Positions 1 to 6,745 of a stretch of 50,067 nucleotides of DNA are shown piece after piece. This DNA comes from a virus. Under the pieces are notes generated by a model that saw only the letters and a program-made list of their open reading frames with translations, was not told where the DNA came from and did not search any database. Each line of letters starts with the position of its first letter. Within the stretch, counting starts at the first letter, position 1. Where the stretch lies: positions 1-50,067 of the IMG/VR virus record IMGVR_UViG_3300042465_003699. One strand, given 5' to 3'. The translations under genes were made by a program, and so were the position numbers.

Positions 1-50
1 AAAAATAAATATACAATAAATATAAGTAAACTTGCATGTGAATATTTCAT
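1..50 (-). CDS. Partial small membrane or secreted peptide, cut by window edge
   Basis: An ATG at 48-50 sits one base downstream of the stop of the next gene, the TAG-N-ATG junction that recurs through this operon. Only 16 residues are visible before the window ends: MKYSHASLLIFIVYLF, a basic start followed by a hydrophobic run, as expected for a signal peptide or membrane helix. No function can be assigned. Confidence 0.45.
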   Translation of the reverse strand, partial: MKYSHASLLIFIVYLF

Positions 51-51
51 A

Positions 52-297
52 CTATTGCTTCTTAAATTCATTTAACAATCCTACATTTACTGATCTTAAT
101 TCATGCTCATCTGTTTGAGAAAATTTAGCAAACTCAATCATATCTTCCTCACTATACATTTTAGCTTCTTGCCATTTAGCTCCTTCTCTAAAACTTAACC
201 AAGATATATACCAATCTTCTTCAGGATAACCTTTGTCAGTTGCATACTTTTTATTAGCATATTCTGCAGCAGCATCTCCTACTGTTTCTTCTTTCAT
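52..297 (-). CDS. Hypothetical phage protein, 81 aa
   Basis: A small acidic protein. Its middle (residues ~36-55: REGAKWQEAKMYSEEDMIEF) resembles a short segment often found in hypothetical proteins of Bacteroidota phages; that likeness is from memory and gives no function. It has no signal peptide, membrane segment or cysteine motif. It lies near the downstream end of the leftward operon and is four bases from the next small gene. Confidence 0.75.
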   Translation of the reverse strand: MKEETVGDAAAEYANKKYATDKGYPEEDWYISWLSFREGAKWQEAKMYSEEDMIEFAKFSQTDEHELRSVNVGLLNEFKKQ

Positions 298-300
298 ATC

Positions 301-426
301 TTACGTTTTAATTACTTTACAATATCTACATTTTTCTCTTAAACTATTTGCGTCAAATGCAATCCAATGGTGAGTGTGATTACTATACCAGAAGTTAAAT
401 AACCAATCTGCTATTCTTTGTTTCAT
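301..426 (-). CDS. Tiny CxxC protein, 41 aa
   Basis: A short gene with ATG at 424-426 and TAA at 301-303. The protein begins MKQRIADWLFNFWYSNHTHH and ends in a C-x2-C pair (CRYC) followed by a basic tail. The histidines near the middle and the cysteine pair could form half of a zinc-binding site, but this is inference. It fills the gap between two longer genes in the same direction, which supports it as real. Confidence 0.5.
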   Translation of the reverse strand: MKQRIADWLFNFWYSNHTHHWIAFDANSLREKCRYCKVIKT

Positions 427-439
427 ATCTTAAATTTAA

Positions 440-625
440 TTATCTTGAATAATAAAATTTAGACAATGCATCCTTTGCTTCTTGCTTGGTATCATTATCA
501 CAATACACTACAATCTCTAGTCCATTTGCTTTTCCATTTACTACAAACTTTTTTCCAGGATGAGCAGATGGTTTTATACTTATTATCTCTACATAAATAG
601 AGTTTGAACCGTATCTTAACTGCAT
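440..625 (-). CDS. Hypothetical protein, 61 aa
   Basis: A small soluble, beta-rich-looking protein whose centre reads KKFVVNGKANGLEIVVYCDN, followed by a short helical, lysine-containing tail. Its start lies one base after the stop of the upstream gene (TAA-T-ATG), so it is probably translationally coupled to it. No recognisable family. Confidence 0.65.
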   Translation of the reverse strand: MQLRYGSNSIYVEIISIKPSAHPGKKFVVNGKANGLEIVVYCDNDTKQEAKDALSKFYYSR

Positions 626-626
626 A

Positions 627-1244
627 TTACTTCCGTTTTAAAATTAAACAACCATCTGCATCAAGTTTTGGAATTTCATTGTTTTTACAAGAGCAATCAT
701 CTTTTTTACTACAACCAAATTTAGGGTGATAGTTTGGACAACAATCTAGTACAGTTTTATAAACAGTACCTGAACCAACTATCTCAACATCCCATTCAGT
801 TTGTTGTAGTGATTGAAGGGTATCATTTGTATAATCAAGACCAACATAACCCTTTTGGTGTCCATATTCAATACCTAATTCAAATAATCTTTTAGCATCA
901 TCCTCACTAAACTTCTTATCACCAAGAATTTCAAGTGCTTTTTGGAAGCCCTCTTTGTAACCTTCAGTATAACCTTGTCTTAACGCCGCTGTTAGAAGTG
1001 GCAACTTATCGATTACTGTTCCTAATCTTTTATGGTGTTTGTTGTTTTCCCGAGCCAACTCATCCAAATCATAACCAAGTTCAATTGCTTGGCAGTTTGA
1101 TAGTGATAGTAGTTTGTGGGCATCTTTACCATAAACATCTATCTTTCTTTCAGAATCTGTGCTACCTATTAAGAGTGTTAAGTTAATTCTAACTTCATAC
1201 AACTCATAATAATTTTCAGATTTCTTAATTAGTTTTGCTTCCAT
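627..1244 (-). CDS. Hypothetical phage protein with Cys-rich tail, 205 aa
   Basis: The N-terminal half looks like a mixed alpha/beta domain. Residues ~90-140 are helical (GYTEGYKEGFQKALEIL and following), a pattern common in hypothetical proteins of Bacteroidota phages. Near the C-terminus (residues ~167-186) there are six cysteines in a short stretch (CCPNYHP, CSKKDDCSC), which may bind metal. It starts one base after the preceding stop and is one base from the next gene. Function unknown. Confidence 0.7.
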   Translation of the reverse strand: MEAKLIKKSENYYELYEVRINLTLLIGSTDSERKIDVYGKDAHKLLSLSNCQAIELGYDLDELARENNKHHKRLGTVIDKLPLLTAALRQGYTEGYKEGFQKALEILGDKKFSEDDAKRLFELGIEYGHQKGYVGLDYTNDTLQSLQQTEWDVEIVGSGTVYKTVLDCCPNYHPKFGCSKKDDCSCKNNEIPKLDADGCLILKRK

Positions 1245-1245
1245 G

Positions 1246-1452
1246 TTAATAATTCATTAGGTCTAACTTCTCGTATACAGCAAACGCTATACTTTCTTTA
1301 TGATGCCACATTAACTCCGTAATATCATCGTTATGCAATGTTGTTATTGTTTCGATGCGCAACGTTTCTAATTGCTGCTCATCTATATCGAATGGTGTTT
1401 CAAAATAATATTCGATTTCTAAATCAACTCCTTCTAGTTCTATTCTAACCAT
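1246..1452 (-). CDS. Hypothetical acidic protein, 68 aa
   Basis: A strongly acidic small protein beginning MVRIELEGVDLEIEYYFETP, with a two-strand beta start and a helical end. It is the first gene downstream of the long non-coding stretch 1453-1756, so it opens a sub-operon whose leader is about 300 nt if transcribed from upstream. No function assigned. Confidence 0.65.
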   Translation of the reverse strand: MVRIELEGVDLEIEYYFETPFDIDEQQLETLRIETITTLHNDDITELMWHHKESIAFAVYEKLDLMNY

Positions 1453-1756
1453 AATGTTTCTTTTTAATTGTTTATAGCTATGCTATTATACTGCATATAT
1501 CCCATGCACTACTTAACCTCTTTTTTATAGAGATTCTCCCAACCAATGACACTTCCCTCTGCTACCCTTTCTTATTATCTTCTCACCTAAGTGATGGGCT
1601 ATTTGGCTTACTTATTCTATTAACCTTTCGGTATGCAGTACCCGTTGTCAAGCATTCAGACATTGCGGGATTTTTATTTCATCGAATAAGCATTCATTGT
1701 GAGACATTGTTTTTGGTAATGATGTTCAATGGTATACAACACCTTATGTTTTGGGA
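1453..1756 (-). other. Non-coding, potentially structured leader region
   Basis: About 300 nt without a convincing ORF. On the minus strand it contains several local hairpins: a CCCG/CGGG stem with inner TGTC/GACA (about 1642-1670), an ACC-GAAA-GGT tetraloop hairpin (about 1624-1633) and a TCAC/GTGA hairpin (about 1583-1594). A partial repeat of AAGCATTCA plus GACATTG occurs at 1650-1665 and 1688-1709. It could be a structured 5' leader for the gene at 1246-1452 or a second RNA gene. I find no TAnnTTTG promoter inside it. Confidence 0.35.
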
Positions 1757-1793
1757 ATAAAAAAACCCCTGACATGAGAAGCTATCAGGGGTT
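1757..1793 (-). terminator. Intrinsic terminator, leftward
   Basis: A perfect 9-bp stem, AACCCCTGA (1764-1772) with TCAGGGGTT (1785-1793), is followed on the minus strand by a run of U (the A-run at 1757-1765). The 12-nt loop contains CTTCTCATG, complementary to 1832-1840. Confidence 0.85.
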
Positions 1794-1842
1794 GGAGTTC
1801 TACCATGAACCAACTAAAATCTTTGAATCATCTTCTCATGAT
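1757..1842 (-). ncRNA. Candidate ~85-nt small RNA
   Basis: A compact transcription unit without a usable ORF. A full Bacteroidota-type promoter lies just upstream (1848-1877) and a strong intrinsic terminator closes it. Inside are a GTTGG/CCAAC hairpin (1791-1814) and a 9-nt segment near the 5' end (1832-1840) that is perfectly complementary to the loop of the terminator hairpin (1773-1781). The RNA could fold back on its terminator, or two copies could pair. Alternative view: it is an attenuator controlling read-through into the genes below 1452. Confidence 0.5.
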
Positions 1843-1847
1843 CTGTA

Positions 1848-1877
1848 CAAATATACACATAATTTAAATACAAACAA
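1848..1877 (-). promoter_or_regulatory. Bacteroidota-type promoter for the small RNA
   Basis: On the minus strand, TTG (1877-1875), 19 nt, then TATATTTG (1855-1848). This matches the known TTG / TAnnTTTG consensus with the right spacing. Expected start of transcription is near 1842, leaving a transcript of about 85 nt before the terminator. Confidence 0.65.
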
Positions 1878-1905
1878 TAGTTTTTGTAAAAATTGTTGAT
1901 ATTGA

Positions 1906-2289
1906 TTAATTTAAAGTCATAAGACAGAATTCCCTCTGCTCTATTTCAAACTCATCAAGCTTTGACATATCTAATGGAATTGATATATGTAATCCAGAGT
2001 TACCTACGTTCATTATAAATAATCCATTGATATTTAAAATCTTATGAGACATAGGATAGGATATATCTATTGGTATCTTTGGAAGCTTACTACCTGAAGT
2101 GATAGAGTCAAGTACATCTTCCCAAAATTGATACCCCTCCTTAGATGATTCGAAATCAAATATTGACAGCATATCTACTACTATATCTACAGACTCATCT
2201 AATAGATCCTGACTATTCTTCACGTTGTTAACGATTAAGTCTACATACTTAGATGGAAGATTATCCAATAATACTGTTAATATATTCAT
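1906..2289 (-). CDS. Hypothetical protein, 127 aa
   Basis: An acidic, largely helical N-terminal half (MNILTVLLDNLPSKYVDLIV) is followed by a beta-rich C-terminal half containing ILNINGLFIMNVGNSGLHIS. It has no cysteine motif or membrane segment. It ends just upstream of the small-RNA promoter, so its transcript would run through that unit to the terminator. Function unknown. Confidence 0.65.
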   Translation of the reverse strand: MNILTVLLDNLPSKYVDLIVNNVKNSQDLLDESVDIVVDMLSIFDFESSKEGYQFWEDVLDSITSGSKLPKIPIDISYPMSHKILNINGLFIMNVGNSGLHISIPLDMSKLDEFEIEQREFCLMTLN

Positions 2290-2292
2290 AAC

Positions 2293-2403
2293 TTATTTTT
2301 TAGTTAGTACTCTATAGAAAAAATACACTACAAATACCAATACAAATATATCAATTACTATGTGTGCTAATATAAATAGTACAAATTTAAACTTACTTAC
2401 CAT
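2293..2403 (-). CDS. Single-span membrane peptide, 36 aa
   Basis: A tiny gene whose ATG (2401-2403) overlaps the end of the upstream gene by 7 nt. The product has a basic start (MVSKFKF), a continuous hydrophobic stretch of about 20 residues (VLFILAHIVIDIFVLVFVVY) and a basic end, so it is most likely a one-helix membrane peptide. The overlap and the three-base gap to the next gene support real, coupled translation. Role unknown. Confidence 0.5.
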   Translation of the reverse strand: MVSKFKFVLFILAHIVIDIFVLVFVVYFFYRVLTKK

Positions 2404-2549
2404 TTACTTAATTTAGATATGTATACTACGTTTGCTAAAGGGAACTGACTATCGAACATCTCGATAGCGTCTAGATAACTAGGTGCTGATATATTTATAC
2501 CCGTACATAATTCTTTTTTTAGCATATAACAAATATGATAATTATCCAT
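2397..2549 (-). CDS. Hypothetical small protein, 50 aa
   Basis: ATG at 2547-2549, TAA at 2397-2399. The product starts MDNYHICYMLKKELCTGINI and is soluble with mixed strand and helix. It overlaps the start of the 36-aa membrane peptide, which suggests translational coupling. No family recognised. Confidence 0.5.
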   Translation of the reverse strand: MDNYHICYMLKKELCTGINISAPSYLDAIEMFDSQFPLANVVYISKLSKW

Positions 2550-2579
2550 AATTTATTTTTTATAATTGTTAGTAATTAA

Positions 2580-2822
2580 TCACCAAGAGTCTACATTAGT
2601 GATGCAATAATCTTCTCCTACATAAGCGTTCATCCAATCTCCTGGAAGTAACGTGAATGTCTTAAGATTGTCGCTACAACTATTGCGTATAGTTACGCTG
2701 TAGTCAGCTGCATTATCAGATACAATTAATCCACAATTGCATTGACTATTTGGAGAATTTGAATCCTTCTCACATGACATAAATGCTAATGCCATTACTA
2801 AAATTACCATTACTTTTTTCAT
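2580..2822 (-). CDS. Putative lipoprotein, 80 aa
   Basis: The N-terminus is a classic lipoprotein signal peptide: MKKVMVILVMALAFMSC, with the lipobox cysteine at residue 17. After it come a short polar linker (EKDSNSPNSQ) and a small beta-rich domain with four more cysteines, so the mature part is probably a small outer-membrane or periplasmic lipoprotein held by disulfides. Phage lipoproteins often block superinfection or act in lysis; either role would fit, but the sequence alone does not decide. It lies upstream of 2397-2549 in the leftward operon. Confidence 0.7.
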   Translation of the reverse strand: MKKVMVILVMALAFMSCEKDSNSPNSQCNCGLIVSDNAADYSVTIRNSCSDNLKTFTLLPGDWMNAYVGEDYCITNVDSW

Positions 2823-2890
2823 ACTTACTTGTTTTAATTTACCCTTATATTGGGTATTGTTTATATTAAATTAACCTTTATTCTATTACT

Positions 2891-3349
2891 TTACAGATTA
2901 TATTCTTTTAGATATAATTCTATTACCCGAATTGATTTAGCTAAATCCTCGTGGAAATACCCTTTCTTTCGACAGCGTACAATACGTTTGATTATATCAA
3001 ATTCATAAGCATTTAATTTGTGTTGTTCTGCAAATAGATACAAGCTACCATTAGAATTATCGTAGTGCGCATCTGTTTCTTTAGGGATGTAACCATATTC
3101 TGATTCCGTTTCTGATTCTTTTTTAAGCCTATAGCCATCCTTTAACATCATTAAATTCTTTGCACGTTCTTTTGCTTCAGGAGACACATCTCTATCTGCA
3201 AAGTCTTTCTTTGGAATAGCAGCCTCATTTCCGTACTCATCGAACACTAGGTAGTCGTTATCGTACTCCTTGATAAGATTATACCATGTTCCACATATTA
3301 ATGAACCAAATCCATTACCTATGTACATTACTTTTTCCATTTTATTCAT
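2891..3349 (-). CDS. DUF3310-like protein, 152 aa
   Basis: The N-terminal ~50 residues look like a small beta-barrel (LVFDEYGNEAAIPKKDF). The C-terminal ~60 residues resemble the phage DUF3310 family: an HY start, then NAYEFDIIKRIVRCRKKG and an EDL motif with a helix to the end. DUF3310 proteins are common in phages and act around nucleotide or host metabolism, without a settled function. The family call is by motif memory. A second in-frame ATG three codons in (MEKVMYIG) is also possible. Confidence 0.6.
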   Translation of the reverse strand: MNKMEKVMYIGNGFGSLICGTWYNLIKEYDNDYLVFDEYGNEAAIPKKDFADRDVSPEAKERAKNLMMLKDGYRLKKESETESEYGYIPKETDAHYDNSNGSLYLFAEQHKLNAYEFDIIKRIVRCRKKGYFHEDLAKSIRVIELYLKEYNL

Positions 3350-3353
3350 GTTC

Positions 3354-3557
3354 TTAATTTTTATTAGAGAAGTCTCTACAATTATTACAATTTAGTAATC
3401 TATTTTTAAATCTTACTACTTTAGATTTTCTGTGGTGCTTCTTATAGTTGAACCCACTCTTACCTCTTGACTTATCTCTATCGAAGTCTATAGATGCACT
3501 ACTTACAATATTAAATGATGTCACCATCAATAATATTAACGATACTTTTTTTACCAT
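3354..3557 (-). CDS. Secreted basic peptide, 67 aa
   Basis: Residues 1-21 form a signal peptide (MVKKVSLILLMVTSFNIVSS, with a likely signal peptidase I site near SSA-S). The mature ~46 residues are very basic, rich in Lys, Arg and His (YKKHHRKSKVVRFKNR), and end with a C-x2-C pair (NCNNC). The composition resembles a cationic antimicrobial or surface-binding peptide. It is close to the amidoligase pair and could be a substrate for it; that is speculation. Confidence 0.6.
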   Translation of the reverse strand: MVKKVSLILLMVTSFNIVSSASIDFDRDKSRGKSGFNYKKHHRKSKVVRFKNRLLNCNNCRDFSNKN

Positions 3558-3571
3558 AATTATTTTATTAT

Positions 3572-3808
3572 TTACTCTACAATGAAAAACTTTCTTGCAT
3601 CATTAAGGGATACATCCATTATACTTGAATAGTAGAAGTCATACCATTCATTGAACCTATCTTGTATCTCTTCGGTATATACCGTTGTGTCGGAATTGAT
3701 ATCTAAGAACATCTCATCTTCACTTAAACATATATCACCTGATTCATACAATGTTCTAGTGTGAGCCAAATCACTAGCTAACTCTACTATATTAACTATT
3801 ACATCCAT
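3572..3808 (-). CDS. Hypothetical acidic protein, 78 aa
   Basis: An acidic, mostly helical protein starting MDVIVNIVELASDLAHTRTL and containing a Tyr/Trp-rich centre (RFNEWYDFYYSS). Its start overlaps the end of the upstream 40-aa gene by 17 nt, suggesting coupled translation. No family recognised. Confidence 0.65.
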   Translation of the reverse strand: MDVIVNIVELASDLAHTRTLYESGDICLSEDEMFLDINSDTTVYTEEIQDRFNEWYDFYYSSIMDVSLNDARKFFIVE

Positions 3809-3914
3809 AACTATTTAATTTTTGTTTACAACCCTCATACGAGCCCTCGTACAATACCTCTCGGCTACCTATAACCACTAATAGGTAACCGAACTCTCCT
3901 TGAATTATTTCCAT
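3792..3914 (-). CDS. Hypothetical small protein, 40 aa
   Basis: The open frame extends upstream to 4028 inside the amidotransferase gene. I place the start at the ATG at 3912-3914 because it lies 13 nt after that gene's stop and is preceded by an A/T-rich leader like its neighbours. The product runs MEIIQGEFGYLLVVIGSREV and on, with a beta-hairpin-like core and two cysteines near the C-terminus. An alternative start at 3947 would give 51 aa and overlap the amidotransferase by 20 nt. Its position directly after the enzyme pair makes it a possible accessory or substrate. Confidence 0.5.
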   Translation of the reverse strand: MEIIQGEFGYLLVVIGSREVLYEGSYEGCKQKLNSYGCNS

Positions 3915-3927
3915 GTTGATATTGATA

Positions 3928-4902
3928 TTAAGCCCCAAGACCTTCATTAAGATTCTTATTAAGTCTTTTGTATTCATGACCATAATCATCCTCATAAACT
4001 TTACGGCAGCTTGTACACATTGCAACATCTAAATCCTCATCCCAATGAGCCTCTAAGCTATCGCAAAAGTCACACGCATCATACGCATATAGATTTATGT
4101 TAGGATTCTCTCCTGTCTTAGCATATACCTCATCCTCGCACCAAGCACACATACCTTTATCTATTTCATTTATGCCATACAAAGTCATATCGCAGTTAGT
4201 ACATGAGTGTATATCTTTGTCATCTAATCCAAAGTATTTTGAATTCCACTTGCTACTATCTACCTTAGCCGCTACAGACGTAGTGCCAGGAGAAGTATAT
4301 CCTCCATACGCACCATAACTTTTGTATTTCTTGACACCTCCATAGTCAACATAGTTATTAACTTGTTTGTACGAAGAGTTAGAGAACCAACATTCCATAT
4401 TCCAATGCCCAGCTTTCTCGTTAGAGATAAAGAACTCATTGTTATCGTCAAGGAATATTAACTTATTACCTCCGATGAATACCTCAATCATCTCCATAAT
4501 AGAGTCCGAATACTGAAACCCTTGCTTAAGATTCTTAAGAACTTCCTCGTTGAACATATAAGTATCCGAGAAATCTTTACTCATAGGCATCTCGTATATC
4601 ATTCCATTGTGAACAAATCCGATAGACTCATCTACTAAGAATGGGTGGCAATTTGTCTCGTTGACTTTACCATGAGTACTGATCCTGAAGTGAAGGACAA
4701 TATTCTTTTTGCCATGCTTAGACTTGATGTCTATATAATTAGCATAAAAGTTATCAAAAGATAACATCTCCTTGAATGTAGAGAGTTTGTTGTTCTCATC
4801 AATATAGAGCATTCCTGCTCCATCACCATTGTTATCCCAACAATTCTTTAGGAGTTGCTTCTTTAAAGTTGCTGTCTTTGTATTTAAAATTGCTATACAC
4901 AT
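3928..4902 (-). CDS. Class II glutamine amidotransferase with zinc-ribbon tail
   Basis: I choose the ATG at 4900-4902, giving 324 aa, because it makes cysteine residue 2 (MCIAIL), the catalytic nucleophile of class II (Ntn-hydrolase) glutamine amidotransferases. A longer open frame exists but overlaps the amidoligase gene. Other family marks are visible: HFRISTHGKV (71-80), N84-x-HPF (86-88), HNG (98-100) and SDT (112-114). The family releases ammonia from glutamine for a partner enzyme. Residues ~234-299 hold four C-x2-C pairs (234/237, 252/255, 277/280, 296/299), probably two zinc ribbons. It lies 31 bases downstream of the amidoligase gene, the expected ammonia acceptor. Confidence 0.82.
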   Translation of the reverse strand: MCIAILNTKTATLKKQLLKNCWDNNGDGAGMLYIDENNKLSTFKEMLSFDNFYANYIDIKSKHGKKNIVLHFRISTHGKVNETNCHPFLVDESIGFVHNGMIYEMPMSKDFSDTYMFNEEVLKNLKQGFQYSDSIMEMIEVFIGGNKLIFLDDNNEFFISNEKAGHWNMECWFSNSSYKQVNNYVDYGGVKKYKSYGAYGGYTSPGTTSVAAKVDSSKWNSKYFGLDDKDIHSCTNCDMTLYGINEIDKGMCAWCEDEVYAKTGENPNINLYAYDACDFCDSLEAHWDEDLDVAMCTSCRKVYEDDYGHEYKRLNKNLNEGLGA

Positions 4903-4933
4903 AATATTATTTATTTTTAGTTTTGATATTGAA

Positions 4934-6460
4934 TTAAGCCCCCATTTCGTTAGAAGCATCAAGGTTATCATTAGGTCTATTACCTTTGATAATTCTTGGC
5001 ATAATCTTATCATTGTAAGATTCGCTGTAGCCAACAAATAAGTCTGCCTTTCTTTCAAGTTGATCCTGACTATACACTACTCTTAAGTGCTTGTATAGTT
5101 TACTTGTAGGATTAAGAAGCATCTTTAACACTTCTACCTCAGACTTACCCTTGTAGTATGCCGATGTTGTTTTATTAGCAGGCACTAACTTGATACTATC
5201 GCATAGGATACGCATCAAATCTCTTCGCCATATTAAGTTTGTAACATTCTTTACAGCAGATGGTATACGGAATTCAAGTACCTCACTCTTGATATAGATA
5301 GAAGACATCTTATCTCTGTCGAAATACTTATGTTTCTTCTTAGCTTTAGAGTAAGATGAATCAATTCGATGCTCATACATAGCATAGAATAGTGGGAAGT
5401 ATCCGCTAAGATGCTCAAATAACTCCGTAGTATTCAGGAACGAAGAGCCTATATTAATATGTCCACCACAACTACTAGATGAATTAGCATTGATAAGCTT
5501 GATTAGTCTAGCATCTTTTATATCCTTGTCCATCATTGAATCGTATAAGTCAAAGGCAGGAGAAATTAACTCATAGCCATTATCTCCATCCAAAGATCCA
5601 TCATTCTCTTTGCACCATCCTAACTCATTATGTATTGGATAGTATGGTATCTCGCAAGCATCATTGTCTTCTTTCTCAATCTCGAATCCAATGGTAAACC
5701 TAGAGCCACTAGTGTACTTTGTTACTCTATTTAAAGAATGATAATCCGCATTATCCTTATCTGTATCGGGAGTATCGCACCACTCATCAACGTCATCATT
5801 GTAGTAAAGATTATGATTTTCTGCTGTCTCACCATTGCGATAGTAGTCTCCGTTGTATTCTATTACATCACCGTGTCTATCTAGGAAGTACTCCATTCTA
5901 GGTGAACTTGATACATATCCATAGTATACATCTTCCGATGATGTATCTATATATTCTGACTCATAGGATGAGTAATGCACACTGCTTGGCTCATTGCCTG
6001 ACATGAAATACATATCCATGTGCTCTACATACATAGCGTCATCACACAAACAATAAATGTCCCCATAGTCACAATATATAAGGTCATCTCTATGAGCATA
6101 CTCAGTCTCTGAGTGTCCAATTAGTTGACAATCATCTTTATGATACTTTTCTCCATCGTAACAAAGTATCAAGCCGTCATCCTCTATTGCCTCTATCTCT
6201 TGCTCATCATCGCTAAATATTTTAGCCCATTGGTCTAGTGGATAGACCTCAATACCTTCACCTATTGGAGTACGTATTTTGTAGGTTACTTGTCCATCTA
6301 CTATCCCGTAATAGTAGCCATCCATTCCACCGAATTGGTGGTAATCTCCAGGATTGTTGCCCCATTGGCGATTAATCCAACAGATAAACATATCTGCATT
6401 CTCATTACTGCTGTCATACTTCACATAGAAGTTGTTCAAATCAATTGTTGTTCTTTTCAT
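4934..6460 (-). CDS. Amidoligase-family enzyme, 508 aa
   Basis: The C-terminal half carries the motifs of the amidoligase superfamily (glutamine-synthetase-like carboxylate-amine ligases): GFEIE (258-262), DGSLDGDNGYELISP (287-301), CGGHIN (331-336) and VLEFRIPSAVKN (394-405). Such enzymes join an amine or ammonia to a carboxylate using ATP and are known to pair with class II amidotransferases, as here. The N-terminal ~245 residues are unusual: very rich in Tyr, Asp and His, with scattered cysteines and repeated YH/DD elements, perhaps a degenerate metal-binding or substrate-recruiting region. The substrate is unknown; a peptide, a cell-wall component or a small metabolite are all possible. 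Confidence 0.82.
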   Translation of the reverse strand: MKRTTIDLNNFYVKYDSSNENADMFICWINRQWGNNPGDYHQFGGMDGYYYGIVDGQVTYKIRTPIGEGIEVYPLDQWAKIFSDDEQEIEAIEDDGLILCYDGEKYHKDDCQLIGHSETEYAHRDDLIYCDYGDIYCLCDDAMYVEHMDMYFMSGNEPSSVHYSSYESEYIDTSSEDVYYGYVSSSPRMEYFLDRHGDVIEYNGDYYRNGETAENHNLYYNDDVDEWCDTPDTDKDNADYHSLNRVTKYTSGSRFTIGFEIEKEDNDACEIPYYPIHNELGWCKENDGSLDGDNGYELISPAFDLYDSMMDKDIKDARLIKLINANSSSSCGGHINIGSSFLNTTELFEHLSGYFPLFYAMYEHRIDSSYSKAKKKHKYFDRDKMSSIYIKSEVLEFRIPSAVKNVTNLIWRRDLMRILCDSIKLVPANKTTSAYYKGKSEVEVLKMLLNPTSKLYKHLRVVYSQDQLERKADLFVGYSESYNDKIMPRIIKGNRPNDNLDASNEMGA

Positions 6461-6492
6461 GGTATATTTATTTATTTTGATATTGAATTATA

Positions 6493-6597
6493 TTATTTTA
6501 AAAGCCCACAAGCGGACAATGTTAATATTAATATTGTAAGCGATAACGTAAGTGCACACCACAATACCCATTCTTTTTGGTTTCTAATTGTTTTCAT
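6493..6597 (-). CDS. Minimal lipopeptide precursor, 34 aa
   Basis: ATG at 6595-6597, TAA at 6493-6495. The product is a signal peptide ending in a lipobox (LTLSAC, cysteine at residue 30) with only five residues left after cleavage (CGLLK). That is reminiscent of lysis lipoproteins and small outer-membrane spanins, where a very short lipid-anchored product disturbs the envelope. Its start overlaps the end of the upstream two-helix membrane protein by 14 nt. Confidence 0.5.
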   Translation of the reverse strand: MKTIRNQKEWVLWCALTLSLTILILTLSACGLLK

Positions 6598-6745
6598 TAC
6601 ATTTAAATATGGCGAATGCCGATGTAATTATACTAATTGTCAATCCCAATATAAATAGGTACTTGAATTGCCCTAAGAATAAGCCTCCAACACACAGGAA
6701 GGATGCTATTATCATTAGTGCTACTATAATTTTGTTTTCTCTCAT
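6584..6745 (-). CDS. Two-helix membrane protein, 53 aa
   Basis: ATG at 6743-6745, TAG at 6584-6586. Two hydrophobic segments are visible, about residues 6-25 (IIVALMIIASFLCVGGLFLG) and 29-47 (YLFILGLTISIITSAFAIF), with a short polar turn between them and charged ends. Size and topology fit a small holin, but no signature proves this. It overlaps the genes on both sides (4 nt upstream, 14 nt downstream). Confidence 0.55.
   Translation of the reverse strand: MRENKIIVALMIIASFLCVGGLFLGQFKYLFILGLTISIITSAFAIFKCNENN

Noticed and set aside
1791-1860. Possible tRNA near the small RNA (a GGTAGAAC-like D-arm segment)
   Set aside because: No acceptor stem, anticodon arm or T-loop can be formed; the terminator hairpin explains the pairing.
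3915-4028. N-terminal extension of the 40-aa gene to 4028
   Set aside because: It lies inside the amidotransferase zinc-ribbon coding sequence; the ATG at 3914 after the stop fits the operon's spacing better.
4903-5058. N-terminal extension of the amidotransferase to 5058
   Set aside because: It would bury the catalytic Cys2 and overlap the amidoligase gene by 125 bases; class II enzymes need the cysteine at the mature N-terminus.
4097-6658. Several plus-strand open frames (4097-4318, 4829-5041, 5719-5901, 6290-6658)
   Set aside because: They are antisense to the amidotransferase and amidoligase genes or to the small genes at 6493-6745, which have family motifs or tight junctions; the frames show no motif of their own.
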